In this document: piece after piece, positions 13,092 to 24,484 of the stretch | How positions within the stretch are numbered: position 1 is the stretch's first letter | Layout: each line of letters begins with the position of its first letter | NCBI GenBank assembly: GCA_033439265.1 | Contig: JAVTVX010000016.1 | Location: 12,325,201-12,389,200, forward strand | DNA: 64,000 bases | Direction of reading: 5' to 3' | From: Dillenia suffruticosa | Lineage: Eukaryota; Streptophyta; Magnoliopsida; Dilleniales; Dilleniaceae | Position numbers and translations under genes: made by a program | The notes under the pieces: model-generated | Databases searched by the model: none | Told to the model about the DNA's origin: nothing | The model's input: the letters and a program-made list of their open reading frames with translations, nothing else

Positions 13092-13190
13092 TTAGGGTTG
13101 AAACCCTAATCCCCAAATTTGGGGACGCAGCGTTTTGCCCCAAAACACTGCGTCTCTATTTTTCTTTTTCTTTTTTTTCTTGGTATTATA
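11053..13190 (-). repeat. 3' LTR of the minus-strand gypsy element (internally deleted)
   Basis: Plus-strand left end is TGTCACACCCCGAACC; right end is TGGTATTATA, against TGGTATTACA in the partner. It aligns with 16277-18883 but lacks about 600 bp: 'gtcaaagtcccactcac' near 12630 jumps into the GC-rich stretch, losing the sequence matching roughly 17830-18440, including the donor-like site. Retained are the acceptor-like region near 11650, the GAA/GA tracts (12930-13082) and the palindrome cluster (13090-13154). Confidence 0.85.
13090..13154 (-). promoter_or_regulatory. Three consecutive palindromes at the LTR start
   Basis: A telo-box palindrome GATTAGGGTT-ga-AACCCTAATC (13090-13111), then CCCCAAATTTGGGG (13111-13124), then GACGCAGCGTTTTG with its near-complement (13124-13154). 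The first and third also occur at 18781-18798 and 18811-18841; related palindromes lie at 23201-23221 and 23231-23259. AAACCCTAA-type telo-boxes are known in plant promoters of translation-related genes. Function here is inferred. Confidence 0.55.
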
Positions 13191-13207
13191 TTTTCTAACC
13201 CCCTAAA
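13191..13207 (-). promoter_or_regulatory. Polypurine tract of the minus-strand gypsy element
   Basis: On the minus strand it reads TTTAGGGGGTTAGAAAA, directly before the 3' LTR. The plus-strand relative has TTTAGGGGATTAGAAAA at 61763-61779. Confidence 0.75.
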
Positions 13208-13289
13208 AATAAGTTTCATCCTCGAAACTAAAAGAAAGCAATACACTGAACAAGTGGGGGTACTGTCTCTTAATAGTCTCTTCGGGCTC

Positions 13290-14250
13290 TGAGGTCTCTT
13301 TCTCGACCTGGTCACTCCTCCACAAAACTCTGACCAATGAAACTTCTTTGCTCCGTAGCTTTCTGACCTGTCATCTAGAATAGCTACTGAAAGCTCATCT
13401 CACAATGATCGTCCCAAAAGAACTTGACGTCCTTCCGCATCAGTGTGGTAAGTTGAGCAGTGATCCGAGAGGATCCTTCTATGAACCGCCAGTAAAACCC
13501 TGTAAAAACAAGGAAACTCCACACCTCGGTCACAATTTGTGGTTGCTGGTGTGTTGGTCAGCCCAAACGGTATGACCACGAATTCGTAATGTTCATATCG
13601 GGTGCGGAATGCGGTCTTGGGCACATCCTCAGCCCTAATCCGTAACTGATGATCTCCAGATCGAAAATTGATCTTTCAAAAAAACACGCGCACCCTGGAA
13701 CTGATCAAATAAATCCTCAATACGCGACAAAGGGTACCGATTCTTGACAGAAACCTTCTTTAGTTGCCTATAGTTCACTCACAATTGTAGAGTCACATCC
13801 TTTTTCACGACTAACACCAGAGCACCCCAAGGCGAAGTGCTCAGACGTATAAAAACCTTGTCCAGCAACTCCTGCGACTGGACCTCGAGCTCTCTAAGTT
13901 CAGTTGGCGCCATTTTATATGGCGAAATAGATATGGGAGTGATCCCTGGATCTAGGTCAATCTCAAAATCACATTCTCGAACTGGGGGTAGTCCAGGTAG
14001 CTCCTCGGGAATATATCTGGAAACTCCTGGACTATTGGGACCTCCTCAACCTCGGCCCTTCCACAATGGTGTCAATAACATGAGCCAGGTATGCCATGCA
14101 TTTTGTCATCTCAAGTGGAATCAAGTCTGCCTCGAGTATCGCATCTCTGACCATGACCTTACTCCCTCTATAAATAGAATCTCTAAGTATCTGCTCACCG
14201 AGAGAAGAAATGACCAATATCTCCTCATCAAGTGGCGACAAAGGCTTACC
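13290..14250 (-). pseudogene. Gypsy pol remnants (protease, RT fragments, C-terminal tail)
   Basis: Read on the minus strand, 14241-14100 encodes the end of an aspartic protease region (LDEEILVISSLGEQI; the plus-strand element has a near match at 58530-58570). 13624-13540 encodes an RT piece ([20 protein letters not shown]). 13540-13400 encodes the end of RT (near 'FTGFYWRF') in another frame, and 13320-13245 the extreme C-terminal tail (near 'EPEETIKRQYPHLF'). Stops and frame changes separate them. The RT catalytic region, RNase H and most of integrase are absent, so this copy cannot supply pol functions. Confidence 0.75.
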
Positions 14251-14529
14251 TAACCTGTGGGCAAAAGACGCTTCTCACATACTAATAGTTCGACACGGTG
14301 TCAAATAGGACACGAGCGTTAACTCCCCATATTTTCATAACTCCTAATATGAGGAAATAAAAGATCAGTTGATAAATATGGAAGAAAATAGATGCTTACA
14401 TAGATATCTATATCAAAATGTATGTACAAACCAATATAGTTAAGTATCTACGACTTTAACTAGTGATGGTTCTCAAAAGAAAGTATATGGACATCTCTAA
14501 ACATGGGGATCAGTGGGAGGAACACCAAA

Positions 14530-15954
14530 AATCTCGTCAGGACTCGACTCAGCGTCCTCCTGCGTCTTCGCATATACACGGGCCTGTGTCCTCTACTGGT
14601 GTCGTGATGGTCCTAGCACCATGTTGCTCCCGACTACCGTCCGTAAAGCGGTGTGACTCGAGTGCGTAGGCGCTCCCTGCTATCCTCCCCGGGGAACACT
14701 CGAGTGTCCAGTAACTATGTGACATCCAAATCTCAACTCAAGACAGGCGCTCCTGATTTGCCCTTGCTTCCAACACCGGAAGCATGTAACAGGCATAGTA
14801 CACTCTCCAAAAGGGTGGTGTTCACCACATCGGCGGCAAAAAGGGTGCCGCTGATCTGAAGTCTGAGTATTGGAGCTAGAGGCCAGTACTCTAAATCCCT
14901 AAAATCGTGATCCTTGTCCAGGATATGCTTGTCTCGGCTGAGAAGAACCTTTCTGATATCTTGAACTCCTGCCCTTCTTCGAGCCCTGGCTCGAAGAAGC
15001 TCCAGATTTCTTCTTCCTTATCTCTCTGTTCTCCCGCTGTCTGCCCTCAACATAGACGATCTCCTCCGCCCTAAGTGCTGAGTCCACAATCTCTGCAAAG
15101 GAAAAATTAGGGGTCACTATCATGTACCTCCTGATGTTCAAGTTGAGGCCATCCTCAAACTTGAACTGTAACTACTTCGATAAAGCCAAGTCTAGAACGA
15201 AAGCGGCTAGTCGCCTCAACTCAGTCTCAAACTCTGTCTCTGTCCTGGCTCCCTGCCGCAAATGCAGAAGCTCTGCCCTCTTGCGGTTCTGCTGGAACTC
15301 AGAGAAGTATATGCGATCGAACTCCCGCAGGAAGTCCTCCCATCGCAACGACTCAGTAGTATCATCACAAATCGCCTCCCACCAAGTGAGGGCGTCACCA
15401 TATAAAAGTCTCTTTGCTATCCAAAGCCGGTAGTTCTCGCTCAACCCCAGATCAGTCAAAATTCTGCGGGTACGGTTGATCCAATGCTTCGCTGCTGTAG
15501 AATCACCCGTCCCTACGAACTCTGTGCAGCCTAACTGCCTCACCTCCTTCACCAGCTGGGTGAGCTCATGAATACGCCTCAAGGTGGAGGAGGTAGTGTC
15601 GCTAGGTCCCGATACAGTAGAAAGACTAGCAACAGGTGGCTGATCTGGTACAACAGAAGGTGGTACGGCTGTAGGAGTCGGCGCGTCCGTCGGTGGTGGT
15701 GGTAGTGGGGGTGGCATCTGAATCCCGTGGGAAGTGTACCACTCGTACGCTTACCTAAACGCCTCAAGGGACGGTGGTGGAATCTCGGCAGGAGTGGCCG
15801 ACCGAGTAGGCGCTGCAGGGGGTGCCCGTGAAGAGGAAGTAATCTCAGGCACTCCAAGGGTCTCAGGTCCCCTCGAAGCGTCAGGCATTTGAGGAGTCTC
15901 AGGTAGCGTGAGTCTAGCTCCACGTCCCGCTGGTCTATCGCATCTAGGTGGCAT
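14530..15954 (-). pseudogene. Gypsy gag polyprotein, interrupted
   Basis: Gag of the Ty3/gypsy type, which forms the retrotransposon particle and packages its RNA. From an ATG at 15954 the frame runs through a Pro/Ala-rich N-terminus to an in-frame TAA at 15751-15753. It resumes with a Pro-rich segment and then the conserved core: QLVKEVRQLGC, KHWINRTRRIL, LTWWEAICDD and FLREFDRIYF (about 15580-15280). After another stop near 15170 a basic Ser/Lys/Arg-rich region follows (15060-14950), then a degenerate CCHC-like knuckle (CRRCGEHHPFGEC, around 14820). The plus-strand gag at 56829 has the same order, so the identification is firm even though the gene is dead. Confidence 0.85.
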
Positions 15955-16256
15955 AATTCTGCAAGGAGAGAACTCTCATTAGATATAACTCTAGAGTTTG
16001 GCATGATTGAAAAATTAGGGTTAGTTACATAGCAACTAACCTCCTAAAATGAATGAAGTCTTGGGTCAAAGAATTTAATAAAAATGACATACTAGGTTAG
16101 ATACGAATCGTATCTAACCCCCTAAATGAATAACACATATGCCAAAGACCATGTATGAGACTTTAAATGACTGTGTGAAACTCTCAAATGCATTGAGAAC
16201 TTTTAAAACCAAGTTACTTGGGAATGTTTTCTTACTACCCTTTGCCCAACCTAAGG

Positions 16257-16269
16257 CGCTTTGATACCA
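16257..16269 (-). promoter_or_regulatory. Primer-binding site, initiator tRNA-Met type
   Basis: Minus strand reads TGGTATCAAAGCG, 7 bases after the 5' LTR; the canonical plant site is TGGTATCAGAGC. One G-to-A difference, otherwise as in the plus-strand element (56522). Confidence 0.75.
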
Positions 16270-16276
16270 ACCGAAC

Positions 16277-18883
16277 TGTCACGCCCCGAACCAGGATCAT
16301 GAACAGCCGTCCGTTATCCTTGGATGCCGGCTGTATTTTTATAGAAAATCAGACAGAACCTTCCCATAAATCGAAGATTTTCCATGTACAATTTCACATG
16401 TATATCACATTCATCCTGTAAAATAAACAAATGGCCATCCCGACCTCTCTCCAAAATCAACAAATACCACAGCCAACATCCAGAACAATGCAAGGCTATA
16501 AAGTTTCTAGCAGTCTTAGCAATAGACCTCTACTGTCATACCCAACTAGAGCATGAGCAGCCGCCACACTGAGCGGACCTAAATTCTATATATATATAAA
16601 ATGAATTCCCAAGTTATTTTTAAATATTCACAAATGCCTCAATGCAATGAAATAAATAAATACGAGGGTTTCACGAATAAATATCCATAATTTATACAAT
16701 CATAAAAAAAAATTATATAAATACATTGGTCAAACTAAAATCTTCAATACATAACGATATTACCAATTATCATAGCGGAAGAGATGAAAATATCTGTACC
16801 CAAGCCCAGTGATATCGCGTTCACGTCACAATTATACAAACCCAACAAAATCTTCCCGGTCCAACACTAATCCTATGGGAAAGAAAGCGAGGGTTGAGTA
16901 TCTATGGGAGGATACTCAGTAAGTGAGGGGATTGACATCATATTATCAATATCGAGGGTGAACTTGGAGTATATAAACAGGAAACACAATATCAAGTGTG
17001 GGAAAAATAACGTGCTGTTTTAACAAATCAGATATCATCAGGCACACATTTGATAATAACATATGCATCCAATGTGAAAATCAATTCATAAAAAGCCGGC
17101 CAATCAAATAACCCCGGCAATGGTCTACCTCGATCAAGGACGGCGCATTGGGGGTTTTTCCAAATGCAAGTATTAAATAATGACTCTCTACCCCAATGTT
17201 GGCCACAAACTACTCCAACTAGCCTGTAAATAATAATAATGCACATATAACTAGTCGACCGTGTATGGTGCCCCCGCCTGGTGCTAGACGGAGCCGTACT
17301 CAACATCCTCTCCGATGAGGGTCAACCTGGGACACCCATACATATGACGATCTGGCGGATACCTCCGGCTAAAATGTATCCGGACACAAAGGGTGTCTCT
17401 ACCGGATGTCTTTCGTAGCTACGGATGCTATAGGAAGCATATCTCAATATCATATCAGCCGAGCACGTAGCCCCATGCATCCCATCACCATGTCGGCTGA
17501 ACATATAGCCCCATGCATCATATCGTATTGTCGGCCGGGCATACAGCCCAAATATATAAATAAATCTATTTAAAACCATGTGCCAATACAGTGGAAGCAT
17601 TAAAGCATATCAATATGCCAAAAATGTGGCACAATATTCAGTTGTCAAAACTCATAGATGCATATCAATAAATTCAGAAATTAAGACATTCCAAAGGTCA
17701 CAAAACATTTCATAAAATATTCGAAAGTTCTAACAATCATATATTTGCAGAAACATGTCATTTAAAAAAAAATATTTTTGAAACATGGTTTTCAATCAAT
17801 AGCGAATGTCAAAGTCTAACTCACAGTTCTAGGGAGGGTGGTCACTCCCTATTTTCAAAACAAATCCAATCTGATTTCTTGAGTCTCAAAAAAGATCAAC
17901 TAATCAAATCATCAAAATTGAATATCAATTTCTCAAGCATGTTTAGGGTTTATCCGAAAGACATGAAATGTACAATATCCTCTACTTTACGACTCATTTC
18001 ATTACAACCTTACAACCCAGATACTTTCATGCATATTTCAAAGTTTAATTCTAAGGGAAACTATTTGAATTAAATCGATATGATTTTATGATTCTATAGT
18101 ATGCTTCTTTCGTATCAGACTATCTAGTTTCTGTAACATTCTATACTTAACATTCAAAATCACATATAATCATTTCAGAAATTGTATTCTATTCGCATTC
18201 TACTTACACTCTAAACATTTACAGAACCTTTCATCTTAGATTCAATCCTAAATTCATTCAATTTATCAATTAGAGTCGAAATCTCCTCACCTAGAGTTTT
18301 CTCGAAGCGTAGAGTTTCGTCCGAATGTCTCTTCGGTCACTCCAAAGTCTGTAGTGTTTCCTATCAAAACAAGATTTATTTGTTAGATTTAAACACTTAG
18401 ATCAGAATTAAAACTCTAAATTAGCTACCTGCATGGAGGTTCGTGGGCTGTTACGGGCTCACGGGCCGTTGCGGGCCGCCACGGGCTCGTGGGTTCGCGG
18501 GTCAGCGGGCCAGTGGGCTTCGGCTAGCGGGCTCGCTGCTCTGTGGGCCAGTGGGCTACCAGCGGTGTGCGGCAAGGCGGAAGGGAGAGAGCCGCAGGAG
18601 ATCGCGAGGGAGAAGCTATGAGAGAGAAATTGAGAGGGAAAAAAAGAAGCATAAGAAAAAGAAGAAGAAGAAGATGATGGTGGCGATGGTAGTGGCGGTG
18701 GCAGAGGAAGACGAATGGCTGCGGAAGAGGAAAAGTCGGGGAGAGAGAGAGAGAGAGAGAGAGAGAGGTGGAAAAAGGGGTTAGGGTTTTAACCCTAATC
18801 TCAAATTGGGGACGCAGCGTTTTGCCCCAAAACGCTATGTCTCCAATCCTTTTTTTATTTTTTATTTTTTTCTTGGTATTACA
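16277..18883 (-). repeat. 5' LTR of the minus-strand gypsy element
   Basis: 2607 bp. In the minus direction it begins TGTAATACCAAG and ends GGGGCGTGACA. In order it shows palindromes (18841-18781), a GA-rich tract (18766-18738), GC-rich sequence (18600-18440), a donor-like GCAG|GTAGC (GT at 18428-18427), T-rich sequence, and an acceptor-like CCCATAG (AG at 16874-16873). The predicted intron is about 1556 nt. Confidence 0.85.
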
Positions 18884-19475
18884 ATGATCACATTAGGAAG
18901 GGATATTTGGCCATATTAATTATTTTTGTGTAATAAATCTCACCGTATAGGAATTTTTCTTGTATGAAAATAATAAAATTGGCGATAGAATTACAAGATA
19001 TCTATTTTTATATGCTAATCTATCTAATATTAAATCCATTTTTCTTTAAATACAATAAATGCGGTTGATAAGTGCTTGTCTAGGAAGGTTTTGTCAAAAA
19101 AAGAGAGGGATAAGTTTAAGGTTGGTTTGTTTTTAAATAGTTCCATGTAATCTACCATCTACATAGAAACCTACCTAGTGCGTTAGTAAGATCATCTTAT
19201 AGGATCTTGAAGAAAATGATAAAATGATCAAAAATAGATTAGCTATATGTTAATTTTCAAATTAGTCCACAAGAATTAGGGAATGACTTAATGTTGGAAT
19301 TCTTATCATGAGATTAAATAAATCTAACTTAATTAGAAATTTAATCCACAAGCGATTTCTATATATGGATATTCGCATTAGTAAATATATTTAAAAATCT
19401 CATATAAAATTAGTAAATATATTTTATTTATTTTGCAGTCATCCAAGCCATAGATCTCAATTCTGATTTTATATA
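18884..19475 (+). mobile_element. Copia leader fragment
   Basis: Matches 30303-30895, the non-coding leader of the copia element further right, over about 590 bp ('atgatcacattagaaagg', 'gtaataaatctca', 'taagatcatcttataggatcttg'). It abuts the gypsy LTR end exactly at 18883/18884 and switches into LARD-related sequence after 19475. It carries no coding sequence. Confidence 0.6.
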
Positions 19476-19529
19476 TCGTAAGCATATTTTTATTATGCAT
19501 TCATACAATGCAACATCTGAAACTTTGCA

Positions 19530-20661
19530 TTCATGAAATTTTCATATATTATGCAAGCACAGGATATATGGAGACACAGTGGTGACGCAAGCATATTTTT
19601 ATTCCATATAAATTCTTATATATCGTACAAATGATATACATCTGACATGGCAATACCAACCTCTTGCTCTCGTCGTGAGTCTCGTCATACTAACAAAACA
19701 CAAACACTAGGTGAGTCTTTAAAACCCTATCTCTCTATCTTTATCGCTCAAGGCAACTTTCGCTTTCCAATTTTGTTTGATTCCCTCTTGGCCTCTGGAC
19801 CTCTCGGTCTCCCAATCTCTCAGTATCCTGGTCATCTGATCTTCTAATTTTCTGACTTCTTGGTCTCTTGACCTCTCGATCTCTCGATCTCTCGATCATT
19901 TGACCTCCTGATCTCCCGACTTCTTAGCCTCTCGACCTCTCAACCTCTCAGTCTCCAGATCATTCGACTTCCCTGGCTTTTGACCTCCCGGTTTCCTGAC
20001 TTCTTGGTCTTTCAACCTCTCGATCTCTCAAACCCTCGGTCTCCTTGGCCATTTGACCTCCCGGTCTCCCCATTTCTTCACCTCTCAATGTCTCGATCTC
20101 TCGGTTACTTGACCATCCAGTCATTCGACCTCCCATTTTGTTGTCTTCTTGATCTCTCATCCTCTCGATCTCTCGACGTCTCAATCTCTAGGTCATTGAC
20201 TCTCAGTCTCCCAACTTCTTGATCTCTTTATCTCCTGGTCATTCAATCTCTCGGTCTCTCGATCATTCAACATCCTGCTTACTCGACCTCTCAATCGCCC
20301 CACAAATATCATGAACCCTAAAATTAAAACTTTTTCTTAAATAGTGCTTACAGTCTATAAAAAAAACATATAGAATACGATTCACTTAATACAAAAATAC
20401 TTTTTAAAGAAACAAAAAGGCCTAATTCACTCCTTGCGTATTTAAAGCTCTACTTTCACGCCTCTTCCAATTCCCTTACTTCCTCTACTCCTAAATCCAT
20501 TTTTTCAAAAATGACATTAGGAGTGGGAGGCAAATAACGATACCCGACTTAACAGCACACAATCATTCATGATTATCAGATCATGAAGAAAATCCCTAAC
20601 AAGTTCAAACATTCCTTATTTTCGTAAAATTCTAATTCTCTTGATAAGGAAGGAGACCCTC
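19530..20661 (+). mobile_element. LARD copy B: 3' half of interior and start of 3' LTR
   Basis: Matches 7457-8538, including the CT-rich array (19785-20300), the purine tract (20518-20536) and the LTR start (TG changed to CG, near 20538). The 5' LTR and 5' half of the interior are absent. The LTR is interrupted at 20661 by a solo gypsy LTR and resumes at 23297. Confidence 0.7.
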
Positions 20662-23296
20662 CCCCGAACTGGGATCGTGAACAGTCGCCCGTTGTCCCTG
20701 GATGCAGGCTGTATTTTTACAGAAAATCAGATAGAATCTCCCCATAAATCGGAGGTTTTCCATGTACAATTTCACCTATATATGACATTCATCCTGTAAA
20801 AATAAACAATTGGCCATCCTAGCCTCTCCAAAATCAACAAATACCACAGCCAACATCTAGAACAACGCAAGATTATAAAGTTTCTAGCAGTCCTAACAAC
20901 AGATCTCTACTGTCATGCCCAACTAGAGCATGAACAGCCGCCACACCGAGCGGACTTAAATTCTACACATATATAAAATAAATTCTCAAGTTATTTTTAA
21001 ATATTTACAAATACCTCAATGCAATGAAATAATTCAATACGAGGGTTCCACGAATAAATGTTCATAATTTATACAGTCAAATCTCCAATACATAATAATA
21101 TCACCAATCATCGTAGCGGAAGAGATGGAAAATAACCATACCCAAACCCAGTGATATCTCCTCGGTCCAACACTAGTTCTGTGGGAAAGAAAGCGAGGGG
21201 TGCGTATTTATGGAAGAATACTCAGTAAGTGAGGGAATTGACATCATACTATCAATATCGAGGGTGAACTTGGAGTGTCAAAGTATAAGATAAGAAAATA
21301 TCCACAGTGTGCAAACCAATCATGTTATTTCAAAATCATATATCATACGCACATATCAGAAAGCAAGATATGCATCCAATATTTACACCTCATGAAGAGC
21401 CGGCCAATGAAATATTCCCGGCAATGATCTACCTTGACCAAGGACGGCACATTGGGGGTTTTTCCAAATGCAAGTATTAAATAATGACTCTCTACCCCAA
21501 TGTTGGCCACAGATTATCCCAACTAGCCTGTAAATAATTATAATGTACATATAACTAGTCGACCGTGTATGGTGCCCCCGCCTGGTGCTAGACGGAGCCG
21601 TACTCAACGTTCTCTTCGATGAGGGTTAACCTGGGACACCCATACACATGACAATTTGGCGGATACCTTCGGCCGAAGCGTATCCGGACACAAGGGGTGC
21701 CTCTACCAGATGTCCTTCGTAGCTACTGATCACAATATCATATCGGCCGGGCACGTAACCCCATGCATCCCATCACCATGTCGGCCGGGCATAAAGCCCA
21801 AATATGTAAGTAAATCCATTTAAAATCATGTGCCAATGCAGTGGAAGCATTAAAGCATATCAATATGTCAAAAATGTGGCACAATATTCAGTTATCAAAA
21901 TTCATGGATGCATATCAATAAAGTCAGCAATTTAGATACTCCAAAGGTCCCAAAACATTTCATAAAATATTCGAAAATTCTAACAAGCATACATTTTGCA
22001 GAAACATGTCATTTAAAAGTATTTTTAAAACAGGATTTTCAATCAATAGCGAATGTCAAAGTCCCACTCACATTCCTAGGGAGGGTGGTCACTCCCTATT
22101 TTCAAAACCAATCAAATCTGATCCGCTTCCTCGAGTCTCCAAAAAGATCAACCTAATCAGATCATCAAAATTGAATATCAATTTCTCAAGTATCTTTAAG
22201 GTTTATCCGAAAGACATGAAATCTACAATATATTCCACTTTACGGCTCATTTCATTCCAACCCTACAACCCAGATACTTTCATGCATATTTCAAAGTTTA
22301 ACTCTAAGGGAAACTATTCGAATTCACTCGACATGATTTTGTGATTCTATAACATGTTTCTTTCGTATCAGACCATCTAGTTTTCTGTAACATTCTATAC
22401 TTAACCTTCAAAGTCACATATAATCATTTCAGAATTTGTATTCTATTCACATTTTACTTACACTCTAAATATATACAAAACCTTTCATCTTAGATTCAAT
22501 TCTAGATTCATTCAATTTCTCAATTAGAGCCAAAATCTCCTCACCTAGGGTTTTCTCAAAGGGCCGAGTCTCGTTCGAAAGTCGCTTCGATCACTCCAAA
22601 GTCTGTAGGGTTTCCTATCAAAACAAGATTTATTTGTTAGATCTAAACACTTAGATCAGAAGCAAAATTCTAAGTCATTTACTTGCGTGGAAGTTCGTGG
22701 GCTGTCACGGGCTCACGGGCCATCATGGGCCGTCGCGGGATAGGCCTGCGGGCCTGTGCTCGCCCGTGCGCTGGTGCTCGCCCGAGCGCTGCACTGGCTC
22801 GCGTGCGCTGGGCCGCGCGCGCTCGTGCGTTGGCTCGCTTACTTGCTCGCGCTCGCGGGCTCGGTCGTGTGCAAGGGCGGGTTGCGTTCGCGGAGGCTCT
22901 GCAGTCGCGCTGTGGCGTGCGGTGGTGCTCGATCGTGGCTCGCGGCGGTGTGCGGCGAGGCAAAGAGAGGGCGATCGTGGGTTATTGCAATGAGAGATCG
23001 CGGGAGATCGCGATGAGAGATCGCGAGGAAATGAGCTGCGGGAGAAAGAAGAAGAAGCAGAAAAAGAAGAAGAAGAAGAAGAAGAAGAAGAAGGAGAAGG
23101 AGGAGGAGCCGGGAAGAACCCACGGCGGCGAGGGCACGGGAGAAGCGCGGCGGTAGGGAAGGGGAATCGTAGCAGAAGAGAGAGAGAGAGAGAAGAGGGG
23201 AATTGGGCTTTAGCCCTAATTCAATTTGGGGAGGGCCAAAACGCTGCGTTTTGGCTCTCCTTTTTTTTTTTTTTTTTTTTTTAGTTTGGTGTTACA
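20662..23296 (-). mobile_element. Solo gypsy LTR inserted in LARD copy B
   Basis: Same family as 16277-18883. In the minus direction it begins TGTAACACC (23296) and lacks its last seven bases, since the plus strand starts at CCCCGAACTGGG. It has a palindrome cluster at 23201-23259, GAA/GA tracts (23050-23190), GC-rich sequence (22690-22950), a donor-like GCAA|GTAAAT (GT at 22682-22681) and an acceptor-like CCCACAG (AG at 21180-21179). Compared with copy A, about 350 bp of LARD LTR (8539-8890 equivalent) is missing at the site, so this was not a simple insertion. Confidence 0.8.
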
Positions 23297-23620
23297 CAAC
23301 TTCAATTCAATTCTATGTATGATCAGAGATATGACTTCATACACATACACACATATTACATCACATGAGATTACATACACAACATATGATATGTTCTTAC
23401 ATCGAGTACTCATTGTATAATACTCTGCATACTATACACACGTGGGCAACACAGGACAAAAGCCAGTCTTTCTTTTATTACTTTTTTTGACTCGAGCATT
23501 GGATTCCCACTACTGGGCCACACCCGGCGAGAGTTTTCCATCCAAGAAGATCCGACGAACGACACCGATTCTCCATTCGAGTCAGAAGAGCAATCATCTG
23601 TATAGCCAAAATCTGACTCT
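23297..23620 (+). repeat. LARD copy B: remainder of 3' LTR
   Basis: Continues the LTR interrupted at 20661, matching 8890-9225 ('ttcaattcaattctatg' to 'gactctaaca'). Confidence 0.7.
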
Positions 23621-24484
23621 AACACACTCCATCGTCAATGTCATTGATGGACTCTTGTGTTGAAGCTATTTGTTCCTCATCATTTCCTTACCTTGTTCCC
23701 ATGTATACAACGTGGAAATGGAAAATTCAATGCAAATTTTTGATATTAAATAATATCAAAAGTTCATGTAAACCACTATCATACTAGCAAACTCTAAAGT
23801 GACAAATGAACCATCCTTCTTCATAAGGGTAGCCTTGTATAGTTAAATTTGATCGAAGGTATTTTTTGTTTTTAATTTCTGAAACTAAAGTATTAATAAC
23901 TAAAAAATACTACATTACAACTATATAATTGTTTATCAATTCCCTCACCGGCCTCACAAATGACTTGGAGCAACAGGTGTGCGTATACGTTTGTTGTAAT
24001 CTACTTTTTCTACAAAAGGCAACAAATTAAATGAATTGAATATAATGTTTTTATTTCTCTATTTTTAGTTTTTTTCTATTCATGGGGGCTTTATTTGCGC
24101 CATAAATCCATAATAAAACAGGACTTATTTTTGTATGAAATATAACCGAAATTCTAAAAAAAAGAATTAGCAAACAACTATTGTAATTATCGAACAATGA
24201 AAATATCTTTCCTTTCCTAAACTACCAAATCTGGTTGAAAGTTTAGGTCTTATGACCATGCCAAGTGGTCTCGTGTTGAATTATGAATCGTATCTAGTTC
24301 TCTTAATTTAGACCAATTGCTCGATTGAAAAATATTATCTTGATTTTACTTTGCGGATAAGTACCATCATCTTTAACAAAGAGACAATATCAATCGCTCA
24401 TGAAAAAAAAAAAAACAAAGGTAAGGAACAACTTTATAATTTTGATCTCAATTTAACTCTGTGATCTCCTCTCTTGCTTGCCTA
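23621..24484. repeat. Duplicated spacer, copy B
   Basis: 23621-24218 is nearly identical to copy A (9226-9821). 24045-24480 matches copy C (34135-34555). It sits downstream of the GDSL gene, which reads leftward, and is broken by an LTR fragment at 24485. Confidence 0.6.

Larger units (their letters stand above)
11053..18883 (-). mobile_element. Ty3/gypsy retrotransposon, internally deleted
   Basis: Element of 7.8 kb on the minus strand. LTRs lie at 16277-18883 (5') and 11053-13190 (3'), with a Met-tRNA-type PBS, a gag frame interrupted by stops, a strongly deleted pol and a polypurine tract. The interior is 3.1 kb against 5.3 kb in the plus-strand relative at 56515-61779; RNase H and nearly all integrase are missing. 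The bases flanking the LTR ends (gctat and atgat) do not form a target duplication, so one end has probably been rearranged. Confidence 0.85.

Noticed and set aside
12670..13143. A 157-codon minus-strand frame
   Set aside because: It spans CT/GAA microsatellites of the 3' LTR and encodes poly-Phe and poly-Ser runs.
11048..18888. Target-site duplication for the minus-strand gypsy element
   Set aside because: Flanks are gctat and atgat, which do not match; the sequences on the two sides also come from different elements.
22679..23156. Overlapping open frames of 86-157 codons on both strands
   Set aside because: They cover the GC-rich and GAA-repeat part of a solo LTR; Arg/Ala-rich and poly-Lys or poly-Leu translations are composition artefacts.
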